A stretch of 64,000 bases of DNA. Origin: Panulirus ornatus. Taxonomy: Eukaryota; Arthropoda; Malacostraca; Decapoda; Palinuridae. Below the pieces are notes generated by a model. It made no database searches and was not told where the DNA came from. It worked only from the letters and a program-made list of their open reading frames with translations. The position numbers were made by a program, and so were the translations under genes. Shown piece after piece: positions 34,136 to 46,559 of this stretch. Where the stretch lies: the NCBI RefSeq assembly GCF_036320965.1, contig NC_092228.1:20962503-21026502 (forward strand), written 5' to 3'. Numbering within the stretch: the stretch's first letter is position 1; the number at the start of each line of letters is the position of its first letter.

Positions 34136-34214
<79 letters not shown>
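34136..34214. repeat. (GA)n microsatellite
   Basis: Perfect GA run of about 39 units. Confidence 0.97.
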
Positions 34215-34218
<4 letters not shown>

Positions 34219-34439
34219 CCAGATTATGTAACTCGGATCTAAACTCTGCATAATAAATATATACCCAGGTTATGCAGTGTGCTCACCCCACGTCTACTGA
34301 CGCACAACTGAGTCTCTTGTCCATGTCACATTCTGTACTTGTTGTGGGTGTGTTTGTTGACAGGGGGGGGAGGGGGGTTTACCTTTTTTGTTTGTGGGAT
34401 ATGTGTCTTTGTTGTCAATTTGTGACTGACGCGGATGTG

Positions 34440-34610
34440 AGTCTGTTGTTGTTACGTGATGTCTGTGTGTTTGTTTGAGGGTCATGTGTGTTTGTTGTTC
34501 TTGCGTGTTGTTTGTGGGTGTTTGTTTGATCCTCGTGTCTTTGTTTGATGGTCATGTGTGTTTGTTGTCCTTGCGTGTTGTTTGTATTTGTCTCCATGTG
34601 TGTGTGTGTG

Positions 34611-34666
<56 letters not shown>
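34440..34666. repeat. TTTGTTG-type repeats and (GT)n
   Basis: Four or five degenerate units with gtgtttgttgttcttgcgtg (about 34480-34590), then a GT run with one gcgt break to 34666. Confidence 0.88.
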
Positions 34667-34668
<2 letters not shown>

Positions 34669-34861
34669 TTGTTCTTGTGTGTGCTGGGTTACAGGTGTTT
34701 GTCGCTAATGTGTGTATGTTTGTTGTTCTCGCCGTTTCATTGTTCCGGCCTTTTATTTGTTAATGTTTATGTTAGCGTCCATCTACTTCATGAGATTTGA
34801 CAAGGTAGCTAACTGGACGATTACCCAATTGAGCTCTTGGTCGACTGATGAAATGATCAAT

Positions 34862-35345
34862 CTAGGCTTGTCCCCTGTGGTCCACTGGGTTGATTAATGT
34901 GTTGGTTGAATGACTAAATGTATAATGCTTGGTCCACTGGGTTGATTAATGTATTGGTTGAATGACTAAATGTATAATGCTTGGTCCACTGGGTTGACTA
35001 ATGTATTGGTTGAATGATTAATTGTATAAGGATTGGTCCACTGGGTTGATTATTCAGTTGAATGATTAATTGTACAAGGTTTGGTCCACTAGGTTGATCA
35101 TTGTATTGGTTCAAAGATTAATTGTATAGGGATTGGTCTACTGTGTTGATTAATGTATTGGTTGAATGATTAATTGTATAATACTTGGCCCTCTAGGTTG
35201 ATTAATGTATTGGTTGAATGATTAACTGTATAAGGTTTGGTCCAGTAGGTTGATTACTTAATTAAATGATCAACTGTGTCAGGCTTGGTTCACTAGGTTG
35301 ATTATCGTATCAAGTTGATTAATCACTTGTATACGGCTTGGTTTC
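34862..35345. repeat. 52-bp minisatellite, ~9 copies
   Basis: Units begin ggtccactgggttgattaat and carry gaatga and tgtata. Copies near 34879, 34931 and 34983 are nearly identical. Later copies diverge and shorten. Confidence 0.93.
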
Positions 35346-35589
35346 TGGCCCAGATTTCATCAGTTTGCCAGCCTGTGTTTCTGGTCTGGTTAGTCAGGTG
35401 ATTAAACACTTTCTGAGGTGATTAGGTGGTTGAGATGGTTAGTGAGTTAATTGGGTAATTGATAGGGTGATCGGTGGCTTTCATTAGTTCCTAGTTAAGT
35501 GATTAGTGATTGACGAACTGTGTTAGTTAAGGATAAGTCTTTTTCCTAACTCCTTGAATACGACTGACATGATGGTACGACCCTTGAGT
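35346..35589. other. Diverged end of the 52-bp array, then spacer
   Basis: Scattered ggttgatta-like strings suggest faded repeat units. No other feature. Confidence 0.5.
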
Positions 35590-36520
35590 ACCTCTCTACA
35601 AGACCATAGCATTTACCTCCCTCACCACCCCATCCAGAAAGAGATTAAACAGCCATAGTGACATCACACATCCTCGACGCACATCTACCTTCAACCTGGA
35701 ACTCTTCATTCTCCTCCCTTCCTACTTGCACACACGCTTGACTCCCTCGATGGAAACTCCTCACTGCTTCTATCAGCTGTCCTCCCACACCACATACTCG
35801 TAGCGCCACTCACAAAGCATCTCTGTCAACTCGATCGTAAGCTTTTTACTGGTGCAAAAATTTCCGTATATAAATTCTTCTGAGCATCTATAATACAAGT
35901 TATGCAAAGTAAACATCACCTCCACACATCCACTAACACTCCTAACCACAGTATACTCCCCCTAGTCTGATGCTCTGTACATGCCACCACCCTCTCAATC
36001 ACCACTACCCCATACATCTTACCAGCTACACTCAACACCTTATACCTCTGTAATTCAAACATTCACTTTCGTTCCCCTTGCCTTTATACAGTGACACTAT
36101 ACAGGCATTCTGCTAATCCTCAGGCACATATTGTCCATGTATACAGTGAAAATCCTGACTAACCAATCAACAACACTGTCATCTCTCTTCCTGAGACATT
36201 CAACTGTAATCCCATCCTTTTCAGCTACTTTGCCTCACTGCATCTTATGCAAGGCTTTCATTACCTCTTCTCTTTTCACCAAACCACTAGCCATGCCTCT
36301 GTCGCTCCATATCTCTCCATGTCCCACCTTACCATCATATACATTCAACAGTCCTTCCAAATACGTACCCTAACTCCTCTTCATCTCTTCGTTGCCTGTT
36401 ACCGCCTCTCACTCTGCTTCCGTAACTGTCGCTCCCTCACGCTATGCAACTCTTTCCAAAACATTTGCCCTCTTCTTCAACCCCTGCCCCCTCCTCTTCT
36501 TATGCTTATAATTATTTCTC
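35590..36520 (-). mobile_element. Decayed LINE copy, RT region
   Basis: The minus strand matches the RT part of the 13.6-kb copy. Plus-strand landmarks include gatgctctgtacatg, accctctcaatca and ttatacctctgtaatt in the same order as at 14970-15060. The copy extends further 5' than the others, to about 36520, so it holds sequence before the RT that is absent elsewhere in the window. It has many indels and no usable frame. It lacks the C-terminal part and tail. Confidence 0.85.
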
Positions 36521-36629
36521 TTTTGCACTTAGTTCACTGTGGGTTATTCATATCTACAGATACTCGCACACACACTCATATGAAACACAGACAAACACAG
36601 ACAGGGAGCCAGGTAGCCACATATGCTCA

Positions 36630-36990
36630 CACGCAAGCATGCAAAAATGACCCTGAGTCAGCATGGGCCCGCCCGGGGTCGGACCTGAATGGATTCGAAT
36701 TCTGTGCTCGTCAGTCGGCCCACAACCAATCCTAGGTGTTCATCATTCCCTCAGGGGTTAGTCGATAATTGGGTATCTCGCTTAGGCTGAGGGATGTATA
36801 ATTAGGTATCTGTAATTGCCAACTTGTACTGTACGGGGAGGGAGTTTTGCACTCGTGTGGCCGCATCCCATGTGAGTGTGTGTGTGTGTGTGTGTATCTA
36901 TATATGTGAAGGAGTCAAGACATGGTACATATATACAAGGTTAAGAGACGGGACAACACGAGCGTCAAACTCTCTCCCCGTAACACACAC
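36630..36990 (+). mobile_element. tRNA-derived SINE, family A, copy 2
   Basis: A B-box-like ggattcgaattctg lies at 36691. Downstream, taggtgttcatcattccctc and agacgggacaacacgagcg match positions in the 29-kb copy. A (GT)n run (36876-36896) sits inside the element body. Confidence 0.6.
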
Positions 36991-37079
36991 AGAGAAGAGA
37001 CAGATAAACACACACACGCTAAACGATTTATCCGAATTAACGGATACGAGTTGCAAATCCCCGGATAACACCGGATCGC

Positions 37080-37689
37080 AACAATGAAGCAATACCATCC
37101 GAAACCCTACCTCCACACTGGGGCAATAAAGCCCTGTACTGGGATGACACGAGACGAATGTGTTAGTGGGTCAGGAGCGACGACGCTTGGTTCAGAGTCT
37201 CGAATGTCAAACGCTGACCATGACCTCTTCTTAAAGTTATTTCGGTATTGTTCTTCGGGTTTGGTTATGAATAATCGATAATTCTCCTAGGTGGTGATAA
37301 CCGAGATATTTATCGTCATTTACATCCCCTTCCCTCCCTCCCTTCGCCCATATTTCACCCCAATTGTGGTTTTTAGAAGATAATCATTCGTGAGGGAGGT
37401 GAGTAGCGTCCCTCCCCCGCTCGTACAGCGGCACAGCGCGCGCGTACGATACACCGCCACCGACAACAACAACAAGAGAGGATCGTCGTCGTACACGGCG
37501 GCGCAAGTTGACGAACCGGAGCCACTGGCTGGTCCCGTGTGTGCGATGGTATTTCCAGCGGTGCGGATCGGGGCGCAGACTCGTGAATATTTGAGAACCG
37601 TAGAAAAGGTCGCATAGCTGCTGACGTGGCCGCCCTGGATGTGGTAGTACCGCTGTAGTCGCGCTGGACCAGAGGGGTGGTACCTGAAG
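37080..37689. other. Unique stretch, CpG-rich from 37400
   Basis: From about 37400 to 37620 the DNA is rich in CG (for example cagcgcgcgcgtacgatac), unlike most of the window. A plus-strand open frame of 75 codons (37390-37617) and a longer minus frame cross it. No domain is recognised. It could be a promoter-like island or the diverged edge of the next array. Confidence 0.4.
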
Positions 37690-38275
37690 ACGTGGTGCGC
37701 GGGACGTGTACCGTCAGTGGTACCACACGAGTGGCAACGGTACTAGATAGTGTGTGTGTGTTGTGTCTTGTACCGCAGACGAAAGGTGACGGTACTGGTA
37801 CGTGTGGTACGTGTACCACCGACGGTACGGAAGGTGACGGTACTGGTACGTGTGGTACGCGTACCGCCAACGGTGCGGAAGGCGACGGTACTGGTCGTGG
37901 GGTACGTGTACCGCCAACGGTGCGGAAGGCGACGGTACTGGTCGTGGGGTACGTGTACCGCCGACGGTACGGAAACAGACAGTACTGGTCTTGTGGTACG
38001 TGTACCACCGACGGTACGGAAGGTGACGGTACTGGTACGTGTGGTACGTGTACCGCCAACGGTACGGAAGGCGACGGTACCCGTGTGTGTGTGTGTGTGT
38101 GTTAGTACGCGTACCGTCGACGGTACGGAGGGTAACGGTGGTATTTAGTGTGTGGTACGCGTACCGCATAGCGGACAGGCGGTTACGGTACAAGTAATGT
38201 GGTACGTGTACCGCCAGCAGGAGGGACGGGCGGCAACGGTACTAGCCAGTGTGTGCGGTACGTGTACCGCCAACG
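37690..38275. repeat. 48-bp minisatellite with GGTAC palindromes, ~11 copies
   Basis: Units contain ggtacgtgtaccgcc, gacggtacgg and gacggtactggt. Many carry the near-palindrome ggtacgtgtacc or the perfect palindrome ggtacgcgtacc. The 48-bp period keeps both strands open. The central part (about 37790-38080) is regular; the two ends are diverged. Confidence 0.93.
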
Positions 38276-38312
38276 GCAAGGTGGGAGGGAGGGGAGGGTC
38301 AGGTGAAGGCTG

Positions 38313-38402
38313 CGGGAGGAGGAGGAGGAGGAGGAGGAGGAGGAGGAGGAACAGGAGGAGGAGGAGCAGGAGGAGGAGGAGGAGGAGGAGGAGGAGGAGG
38401 AG
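38313..38402. repeat. (GGA)n tract
   Basis: GGA triplets with a few gca breaks. Confidence 0.95.
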
Positions 38403-38504
38403 GGACGACCTGCGTTCAGTGGGTACGACAGCGAGTCCAGGGTACCTTCCCTCTCCTTCTCCCTCACTCCACCCAGATAGCAAACCCATCCCTCGCTCTC
38501 TTAC

Positions 38505-38506
<2 letters not shown>

Positions 38507-38583
<77 letters not shown>
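38507..38583. repeat. (GA)n microsatellite
   Basis: Perfect GA run of about 38 units. Confidence 0.97.
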
Positions 38584-38585
<2 letters not shown>

Positions 38586-38662
38586 GTCACAGACGTGAAG
38601 GCAGTCCAGCGTCTCGTCCTGCACTATCGTGAATGTTGTTGTGATCATATGAAGACGTGGAC

Positions 38663-39825
38663 GACCTTGACCTGCAGGGGTCATCAAGCCGGTGCCCCCA
38701 CCTGACCTTGACCTGCAGGGGTCATCAAGCCGGTGCCCCCACCTGACCTTGACCTGCAGGGGTCATCAAGCTGGTGCCCCCACCTGACCTTGACCTGCAG
38801 GGGTCATCAAGCCGGTGCCCCATCTGACCTTGACCTGCAGGGGTCATCAAACTGGTGCCCCCACCTGACCTTGACCTGCAGGGGTCATCAAGCCGGTGCC
38901 TCCACCTGACCTTGACCTGCAGGGGTCATCAAGCCGGTGCCCCATCTGACCTTGACCTGCAGGGGTCATCAAACTGGTGCCCCACCTGACCTTGACCTGC
39001 AGGGGTCATCAAGCCGGTGCCCCCACCTGACCTTGACCTGCAGGGGTCATCAAGCCGGTGCCTCCACCTGACCTTGACCTGCAGGGGTCATTAAGCCGGT
39101 GCCCCCACCTGACCTTGACCTGCAGGGGTCATCAAGCCGGTGCCTCCACCTGACCTTGACCTGCAGGGGTCATTAAGCCGGTGCCTCCACCTGGCCTTGA
39201 CCTGCAGGGGTCATTAAGCCGGTGCCCCCACCTGACCTTGACCTGCAGGGGTCATTAAGCCGGTGCCTCCACCTGACCTTGACCTGCAGGGGTCATTAAG
39301 CCGGTGCCCCCACCTGACCTTGACCTGCAGGGGTCATCAAGCTGGTGCCTCCACCTGACCTTGACCTGCAGGGGTCATTAAGCCGGTGCCTCCACCTGGC
39401 CTTGACCTGCAGGGGTCATTAAGCCGGTGCCCCCACCTGACCTTGACCTGCAGGGGTCATTAAGCCGGTGCCTCCACCTGGCCTTGACCTGCAGGGGTCA
39501 TCAAGCTGGTGCCTCCACCTGACCTTGACCTGCAGGGGTCATTAAGCCGGTGCCTCCACCTGGCCTTGACCTGCAGGGGTCATTAAGCCGGTGCCCCCAC
39601 CTGACCTTGACCTGCAGGGGTCATCAAGCCGGTGCCTCCACCTGACCTTGACCTGCAGGGGTCATCAAGCTGGTGGCCCCACCTGACCTTGACCTGCAGG
39701 GGTCATCAAGCCGGTGCCTCCACCTGACCTTGACCTGCAGGGGTCATCAAGCCGGTGCCTCCACCTGACCTTGACCTGCAGAGGTCATTAAGAAGGTGCT
39801 ACCACCTGACCTTGACCTCGACCAT
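38663..39825. repeat. 41-bp minisatellite, ~28 copies, nuclear-receptor motif in each unit
   Basis: Units contain gaccttgacctgcaggggtc and atcaagccggtgcc. On the minus strand each unit carries aggtcaaggtca, which includes TCAAGGTCA. This fits YCAAGGYCA, the known monomer site of FTZ-F1/SF-1 and ERR receptors. The ggccttgacc variants still fit it. A further everted GGTCA half-site follows the CCTGCAGG palindrome. Binding is not shown. Confidence 0.96.
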
Positions 39826-39934
39826 CACAGGAACCTAACCATCAAAACTGACCATTATCTCACAATGATTTTCTTTTTGAAAAGCAAATGTTGAGACGTT
39901 AATCCCGTTTTCTTACACGAGGAAATCACTCTCG

Positions 39935-42195
39935 AATAAACCATGTTGATTAATCACACATTACAAATGATCAATTACACATCACAAATGATTAATCACA
40001 TTACAAATGATCAATTACACATCACAAATGATTAATCACACATTACAAATGATCAATTACACATCACAAATGATTAATCACATTACAAATGATCAATTAC
40101 ACATCACAAATGATTAATCACACATTACAAATGATCAATTACACATCACGAATGATTAATCACATTAAAAATGATCAATCACACATCACAAATGATTAAT
40201 CACATTAAAAATGATCAATCATACATCACAAATGATTAATCACACATTACAAATGATCAATTACACATCCAAATGATTAATCACACATTACAAATGATCA
40301 ATTACACATCACAAATGATTAATCACACATTACAAATGATCAATTACACATCACAAATTATTAATCACACATTGCAAATGATCAATTACACATCACAAAT
40401 GATTAATCACACATTACAAATGATCAATTACACATCACAAATTATTAATCACACATTGCAAATGATCAATTACACATCACAAATGATTAATCCATTACAA
40501 ATGATCAATTACACATCACAAATGATTAATCACACATTACAAATGATCAATTACACATCACAAATGATTAATCACACATTACAAATGATCAATTACACAT
40601 CACAAATGATTAATCACACATTGCAAATGATCAATTACACATCACAAATGATTAATCACACATTACAAATGATCAATTACACATCACAAATTATTAATCA
40701 CACATTGCAAATGATCAATTACACATCACAAATGATTAATCCATTACAAATGATCAATTACACATCACAAATGATTAATCACACATTACAAATGATCAAT
40801 TACACATCACAAATGATTAATCACACATTACAAATGATCAATTACACATCACAAATGATTAATTACACATTACAAATGATCAATTACACATCACAAATGA
40901 TTAATCACACATTACAAATGATCAATTACACATCACAAATGATTAATCACACATTACAAATGATCAATCACACATCACAAATGATTAATTACATATCACA
41001 AATGATCAATTACACATCAAAAATGATCAACTACACATAAAAAATGGTTAATAACACATTACAAATGATCAATCACACATCACAAATGATTAATCACACA
41101 TTACAAATGATCAATTACACATCACAAATGATTAATCACATTACAAATGATCAATTACACATCACAAATGATTAATCACACATTACAAATGATCAATTAC
41201 ACATCACAAATGATTAATCACATTACAAATGATCAATTACACATCACAAATGATTAATCACACATTACAAATGATCAATTACACATCACGAATGATTAAT
41301 CACATTAAAAATGATCAATCACACATCACAAATGATTAATCACACATTACAAATGATCAATCATACATCACAAATGATTAATCACACATTACAAATTATC
41401 AATTACACATCACAAATGATTAATCCCACATTACAAATGATCAATTACACATCACAAATGATTAATCACACATTACAAATGATCAATTACACATCACAAA
41501 TTATTAATCACACATTGCAAATGATCAATTACACATCACAAATGATTAATCACACATTACAAATGATCAATTACACATCACAAATTATTAATCACACATT
41601 GCAAATGATCAATTACACATCACAAATGATTAATCCATTACAAATGATCAATTACACATCACAAATGATTAATCACACATTACAAATGATCAATTACACA
41701 TCCAAATGATTAATCACACATTACAAATGATCAATTACACATCACAAATGATTAATTACACATTACAAATGATCAATTACACATCACAAATGATTAATCA
41801 CACATTACAAATGATCAATTACACATCACAAATGATTAATCACACATTACAAATGATCAATCACACATCACAAATGATTAATTACATATCACAAATGATC
41901 AATTACACATCAAAAATGATCAACTACACATAAAAAATGGTTAATAACACATTACAAATGATCAATCACACATCACAAATGATTAATCACACATTACAAA
42001 TGATCAATTACACATCACAAATGATTAATCACATTACAAATGATCAATTACACATCACAAATGATTAATCACACATTACAAATGATCAATTACACATCAC
42101 AAATGATTAATCACATTACAAATGATCAATCACACATCAAAAATGATCAATCACACATTACAAATGATCAATTACACATCGCAAAAAATGATTAA
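39935..42195. repeat. 21/42-bp AT-rich satellite, ~107 monomers
   Basis: Two 21-bp monomers alternate: one with aaatgatcaattacacatc, the other with aaatgattaatcacacatt. The 42-bp dimer is the basic unit. Monomers are multiples of three, so the plus strand is open for up to 255 codons with a 14-residue period. A large internal duplication is visible: the rare strings cacgaatgattaatcac and aaaatggttaataac both occur twice. Confidence 0.97.
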
Positions 42196-42221
42196 TACTC
42201 CAACTTTCATCTGTTTACCAA

Positions 42222-43975
42222 AACTCCCTGAGCACCATCTGTCAACAGTAGTACAGACTCCCTGGACACCATCTGTCAACAGTAGTACAGACTCCCTGGG
42301 CACCATCTGTCAACAGTAGTACAGACACCCTGAACACCATCTGTCAACAGTAGTACAGACTCCCTGGACACCATCTGTCAACAGTAGTACAGACTCCCTG
42401 GACACCATCTGTCAACAGTAGTACAGACTCCCTGGGCACCATCTGTCAACAGTAGTACAGACTCCCTGGACACCATCTGTCAACAGTGGTACAGACTCCC
42501 TGAGCACCATCTGTCAACAGTAGTACAGACTCCCTGGACACCATCTGTCAACAGTAGTACAGACTCCCTGGGCACCATCTGTCAACAGTGGTACAGACTC
42601 CCTGGACACCATCTGCCAACAGTAGTACAGACTCCCTGGGCACCATCTGTCAACAGTAGTACAGACTCCCTGGACACCATCTGTCAACAGTGGTACAGAC
42701 TCCCTGGGCACCATCTGTCAACAGTGGTACAGACTCCCTGGGCACCATCTGTCAACAGTGGTACAGACTCCCTGGGCACCATCTGTCAACAGTAGTACAG
42801 ACTCCCTGGACACCATCTGTCAACAGAGGTACAGACTCCCTGGGCACCATCTGTCAACAGTAGTACAGACTCCCTGGGCACCACCTGTCAACAGTAGTAC
42901 AGACTCCCTGGGCACCATCTGTCAACAGTGGTACAGACTCCCTGGGCACCATCTGTCAACAGTGGTACAGACTTCCTGGACACCATCTGTCAACAGTGGT
43001 ACAGACTCCCTGGGAAACCACCTGTCAACAGTAGTACAGACTCCCTGGGCACCACCTGTCAACAGTAGTACAGACTCCCTGGACACCATCTGTCAACAGT
43101 AGTACAGACACCCTGGGCACCATCTGTCAACAGTAGTACAGACTCCCTGGACACCATCTGTCAACAGTAGTACAGACTCCATGGGCACCATCTGTCAACA
43201 GTGGTACAGACTCCCTGGACACCATCTGTCAACAGTAGTACAGACTCCCTGGGCACCATCTGTCAACAGTAGTACAGACTCCCTGGGCACCATCTGTCAA
43301 CAGTAGTACAGACTCCCTGGGCACCACCTGTCAACAGTAGTACAGACTCCCTGGACACCATCTGTCAACAGTAGTACAGACTCCCTAGACACCATCTGTC
43401 AACAGTAGTACAGACTCCCTGGGCACCACCTGTCAACAGTAGTAGAGACTCCCTGGGCACCATCTGTCAACAGTGGTACAGACTCCCTGGGCACCATCTG
43501 TCAACAGTGGTACAGACTCCCTGGACACCATCTGTCAACAGAGGTACAGACTCCCTGGACACCATCTGTCAACAGTAGTACAGACTCCCTGGGCACCATC
43601 TGTCAACAGTAGTACAGACTCCCTGGGCACTATCTGTCAACAGTAGTACAGACACCCTGAGCACCATCTGTCACCACTGGCACAGACTCCCTGGACACCA
43701 TCTGTCAACAGTAGTACAGACTCCCTGGACACCATCTGTCAACAGTAGTACAGACTCCCTGGGCACCATCTGTCAACAGTAGTACAGACTCCCTGGGCAC
43801 CATCTGTCAACAGTAGTACAGACTCCCTGGGCACCATCTGTCAACAGTAGTACAGACTCCATGGGCACCATCTGTCAACAGTGGTACAGACTCCCTGGAC
43901 ACCATCTGTCAACAGTGGTATAGACTCTGAACACCACCTGTCGACAATGGTACAGACTCCCTGGGCACCACCTGT
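42222..43975. repeat. 34-bp minisatellite, ~51 copies
   Basis: Units contain actccctgggcaccatctgt followed by caacagtagtacag. Variation is mainly gggcacc versus ggacacc and agtagt versus agtggt. It starts about 25 bp after the previous satellite ends. Confidence 0.98.
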
Positions 43976-44074
43976 CTACCTGTCTATCTTTTCCTATATC
44001 TATCTATTCATCTATCCAAATCACTTCAATTCGGTCACTGGTTCGAACCCCTCGCTATCCCTGACATCAGAGAC

Positions 44075-45710
44075 ATCGGGGCTGGGGAGATGACCGGGGT
44101 GTGGGGAGATGACCGATTTGTGTGGGGAATTACCGGGTTGTGGGGAGATGACCGATTTGTGTGGGGAGATGACCGGGGTGTGTGGGGAGATGACCGGCGT
44201 TGGTGGGGAGATGACCGGGTTGTGTGTGGGGGGATGACCGGGTTGTGTGTGGGGAGACGACCGGGGTGTGTGGGGAGATGACCGGGGTGTGTGGGGAGAT
44301 GACCGGGGTGTGTGGGGAGATGACCGGGTTGTGGGGAGATGACCGATTTGTGTGGGGAGATGACCGGGGTGTGTGTGGGGAGATGACCGGGTTGTGTGGG
44401 AAGATGACCGGGTTGTGGGGAGATGACCGGGTTGTGTGGGGAGATGACCAGGGTGTGTGGGGGGATGACCGGGGGTGTGTGGGGGAGATGACTGGGGTGT
44501 GTGGGGAGATGACCGGGGTGTGTGGGGGAGATGATCTGGGTTGTGTGGGGAGATGACCGGGGTGTCTGGGGAGATTACTGGAGTGTGTGGGGAGATGACC
44601 TGGGGTGTGTGGGGAGATGACCGGGTTGTGTGGGGAGATGACTTGGTTGTGTGGGGAGATGACCGGCGTTGGTGGGGAGATGACCGGGTTGTGTGTGGGG
44701 GGATGACCGGTTGTGTGTGGGGAGACGACCGGGTGTTGTGGGGAGATGACCGGGTTGTGTGGGGAGATGACCGGGGTGTGTGGGGAGATGACCGGTCGTG
44801 GGGAGATGACCGATTTGTGTGGGGAGATGACCGGGGTGTGTGTAGGGAGATGACCGGGTTGTGTGGGAAGATGACCGGGTTGCGGGGAGATGACCGGGTT
44901 GTGTGGGGAGATGACCGGGGTGTGTGGGGGGGGGATGACCGGGGTGTGTGGGGGAGATAGACTGGGGTGTGTGGGGAGATGACCGGGTGTGTGGGGAGTG
45001 ATGTGTGGGACCGGGGTGTGTGGGGAGATTACTGGAGTGTGTGGGAGAGATGACCTGGGGTGTGTGGGGAGATGACCGGGGTGTGTGGGGAGATGACCGG
45101 GGTGTGTGGGGAGATTACTGGAGTGTGTGGGGAGATGACCTGGGGTGTGTGGGGAGATGACCGGGGTGTGTGGGGAGATGACCGGGGTGTGTGGGGAGAT
45201 GACCGGGGTGTGTGGGGAGATGACCTGGGTTGTGTGGGGAGATGACCGGGGTGTGTGGGGAGATGACTGGGTTGTGTGGGGAGATGACCTGGGTTGTGTG
45301 GGGAGATGACCGGGGTGTGTGGGGAGATGACCTGGGTTGTGTGGGGAGATGACCGGGTTGTGTGGGGAGATGACCGGGGTGTGTGGGGAGATGACCTGGG
45401 GTGTGTGGGGAGATGACCGGGGTGTGCAGGGAGATGACTGGGGTGTGTGGGGAGATGACCTGGGGTGTGTAGGGAGATGACCGGGGTGTGTAGGGAGATG
45501 ACTGGGGTGTGTGGGGAGATGACCGGGGTGTGTGGGGAGATGACCTGGGTTGTGTAGGGAGATGACTGGGGTGTGTGTGGAGATGACTGGGGTGTGTGGG
45601 GAGATGACCTGGGTTGTGTGGGGAGATGACCGGGGTGTGTGGGGAGATGACTGGGTTGTGTGGGGAGATGACCCGGGTGTGTGGGGAGATGACACTGTGT
45701 ATGGGGAGGG
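44075..45710. repeat. ~21-bp GT-rich array, ~80 copies
   Basis: Units are ggtgtgtggggagatgaccg with small length changes. A block is duplicated: the rare form ggcgttggtggggagatg occurs near 44192 and 44665. Most units are 21 bp, so open frames of 60-550 codons occur on both strands. They are artefacts. Confidence 0.97.
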
Positions 45711-45757
45711 GAGAGGGGAGGCAAGGCCCAGATACAGGCCTCCTCTTGAATGGTGGT

Positions 45758-45783
45758 GGGGGGGGTGGTGGCTCCCCCCCCCC
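45758..45783. repeat. G8 and C10 runs, hairpin-capable
   Basis: Eight G (45758-45765) and ten C (45774-45783) are separated by eight bases. Confidence 0.85.
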
Positions 45784-45954
45784 TCCAAGAACCATAAGGG
45801 TCAAGGCTCATCGGCCGATCACGCTCTCCGCGACTCTGTTTACTTCCGCCCTTCGGGACGTAGCTGGGTAAGGCGTACACAAAAAAAAAGAAAAAGAAAA
45901 AAGAAAATGGGGTCGGCGATCGACCATAGGGTGAAATAAGGGATACGATAAGAG

Positions 45955-46079
<125 letters not shown>

Positions 46080-46432
46080 CACTTCTAACATTACGTCAAC
46101 CTATCGCTCACCTCACCAGTTTATACAATAGACATTTAAGAACAAAATCAAACAAACAAAAACAATAAAAAAACAAGAAAAATATAAAACAAAAAAAAAA
46201 AAAGAGGAAGGAAAACCACTCCCCGTTGTACCACAGGCCTGGCGTCGAACCTGTGAACCCAAATGTGAACAAAGTGAACAGTGTGTGTGTGAACAGTAGC
46301 ACAGAACCCCCCCTCCCCCCCCCCACTCCAGCCTGGAGACGTGAACATGTTCAACTGATCAACGTGTGGGGCTTGGTAGTTCACTGTGTGTTCGTTCGTT
46401 CGTTCGTGTGTATCTCTGGTAGGGGAGCAGCC

Positions 46433-46526
46433 ATGGGTCGTACGACCTGTGAGGGGGGTCGTCGCCGGGCCTCCCACCCACTCATCGAACGCCGTGCACG
46501 ACCACAACGACCACACCGTAAGAAGG
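46433..46526 (+). CDS. Possible short first exon, Arg-rich product
   Basis: An ATG in a favourable context (gcagccATGG) opens a frame of 31 codons. It runs to a good splice-donor sequence, agg|gtaagt, at 46526/46527. Without splicing the frame ends two codons later. The peptide is basic, with GGRRRASHPLIERRARPQ in the middle. The stretch SHPLIERR slightly resembles the basic region of Hairy/E(spl)-type bHLH proteins (KPIMEKRR), but the match is short and the helix-loop-helix is absent. If real, the 33-bp array lies in the first intron. No second exon was found. Confidence 0.15.
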
Positions 46527-46559
46527 GTAAGTGAACCTCACACCCCCCTGGTGGTGGCC

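Noticed and set aside
44030..44070. ctggttcgaacccctcgc as a pol III B box
   Set aside because: Isolated match at the edge of an array, with no supporting structure.
44130..45788. Minus-strand 552-codon frame with HLPTHPG repeats
   Set aside because: It follows the 21-bp array, a multiple of three without stops.
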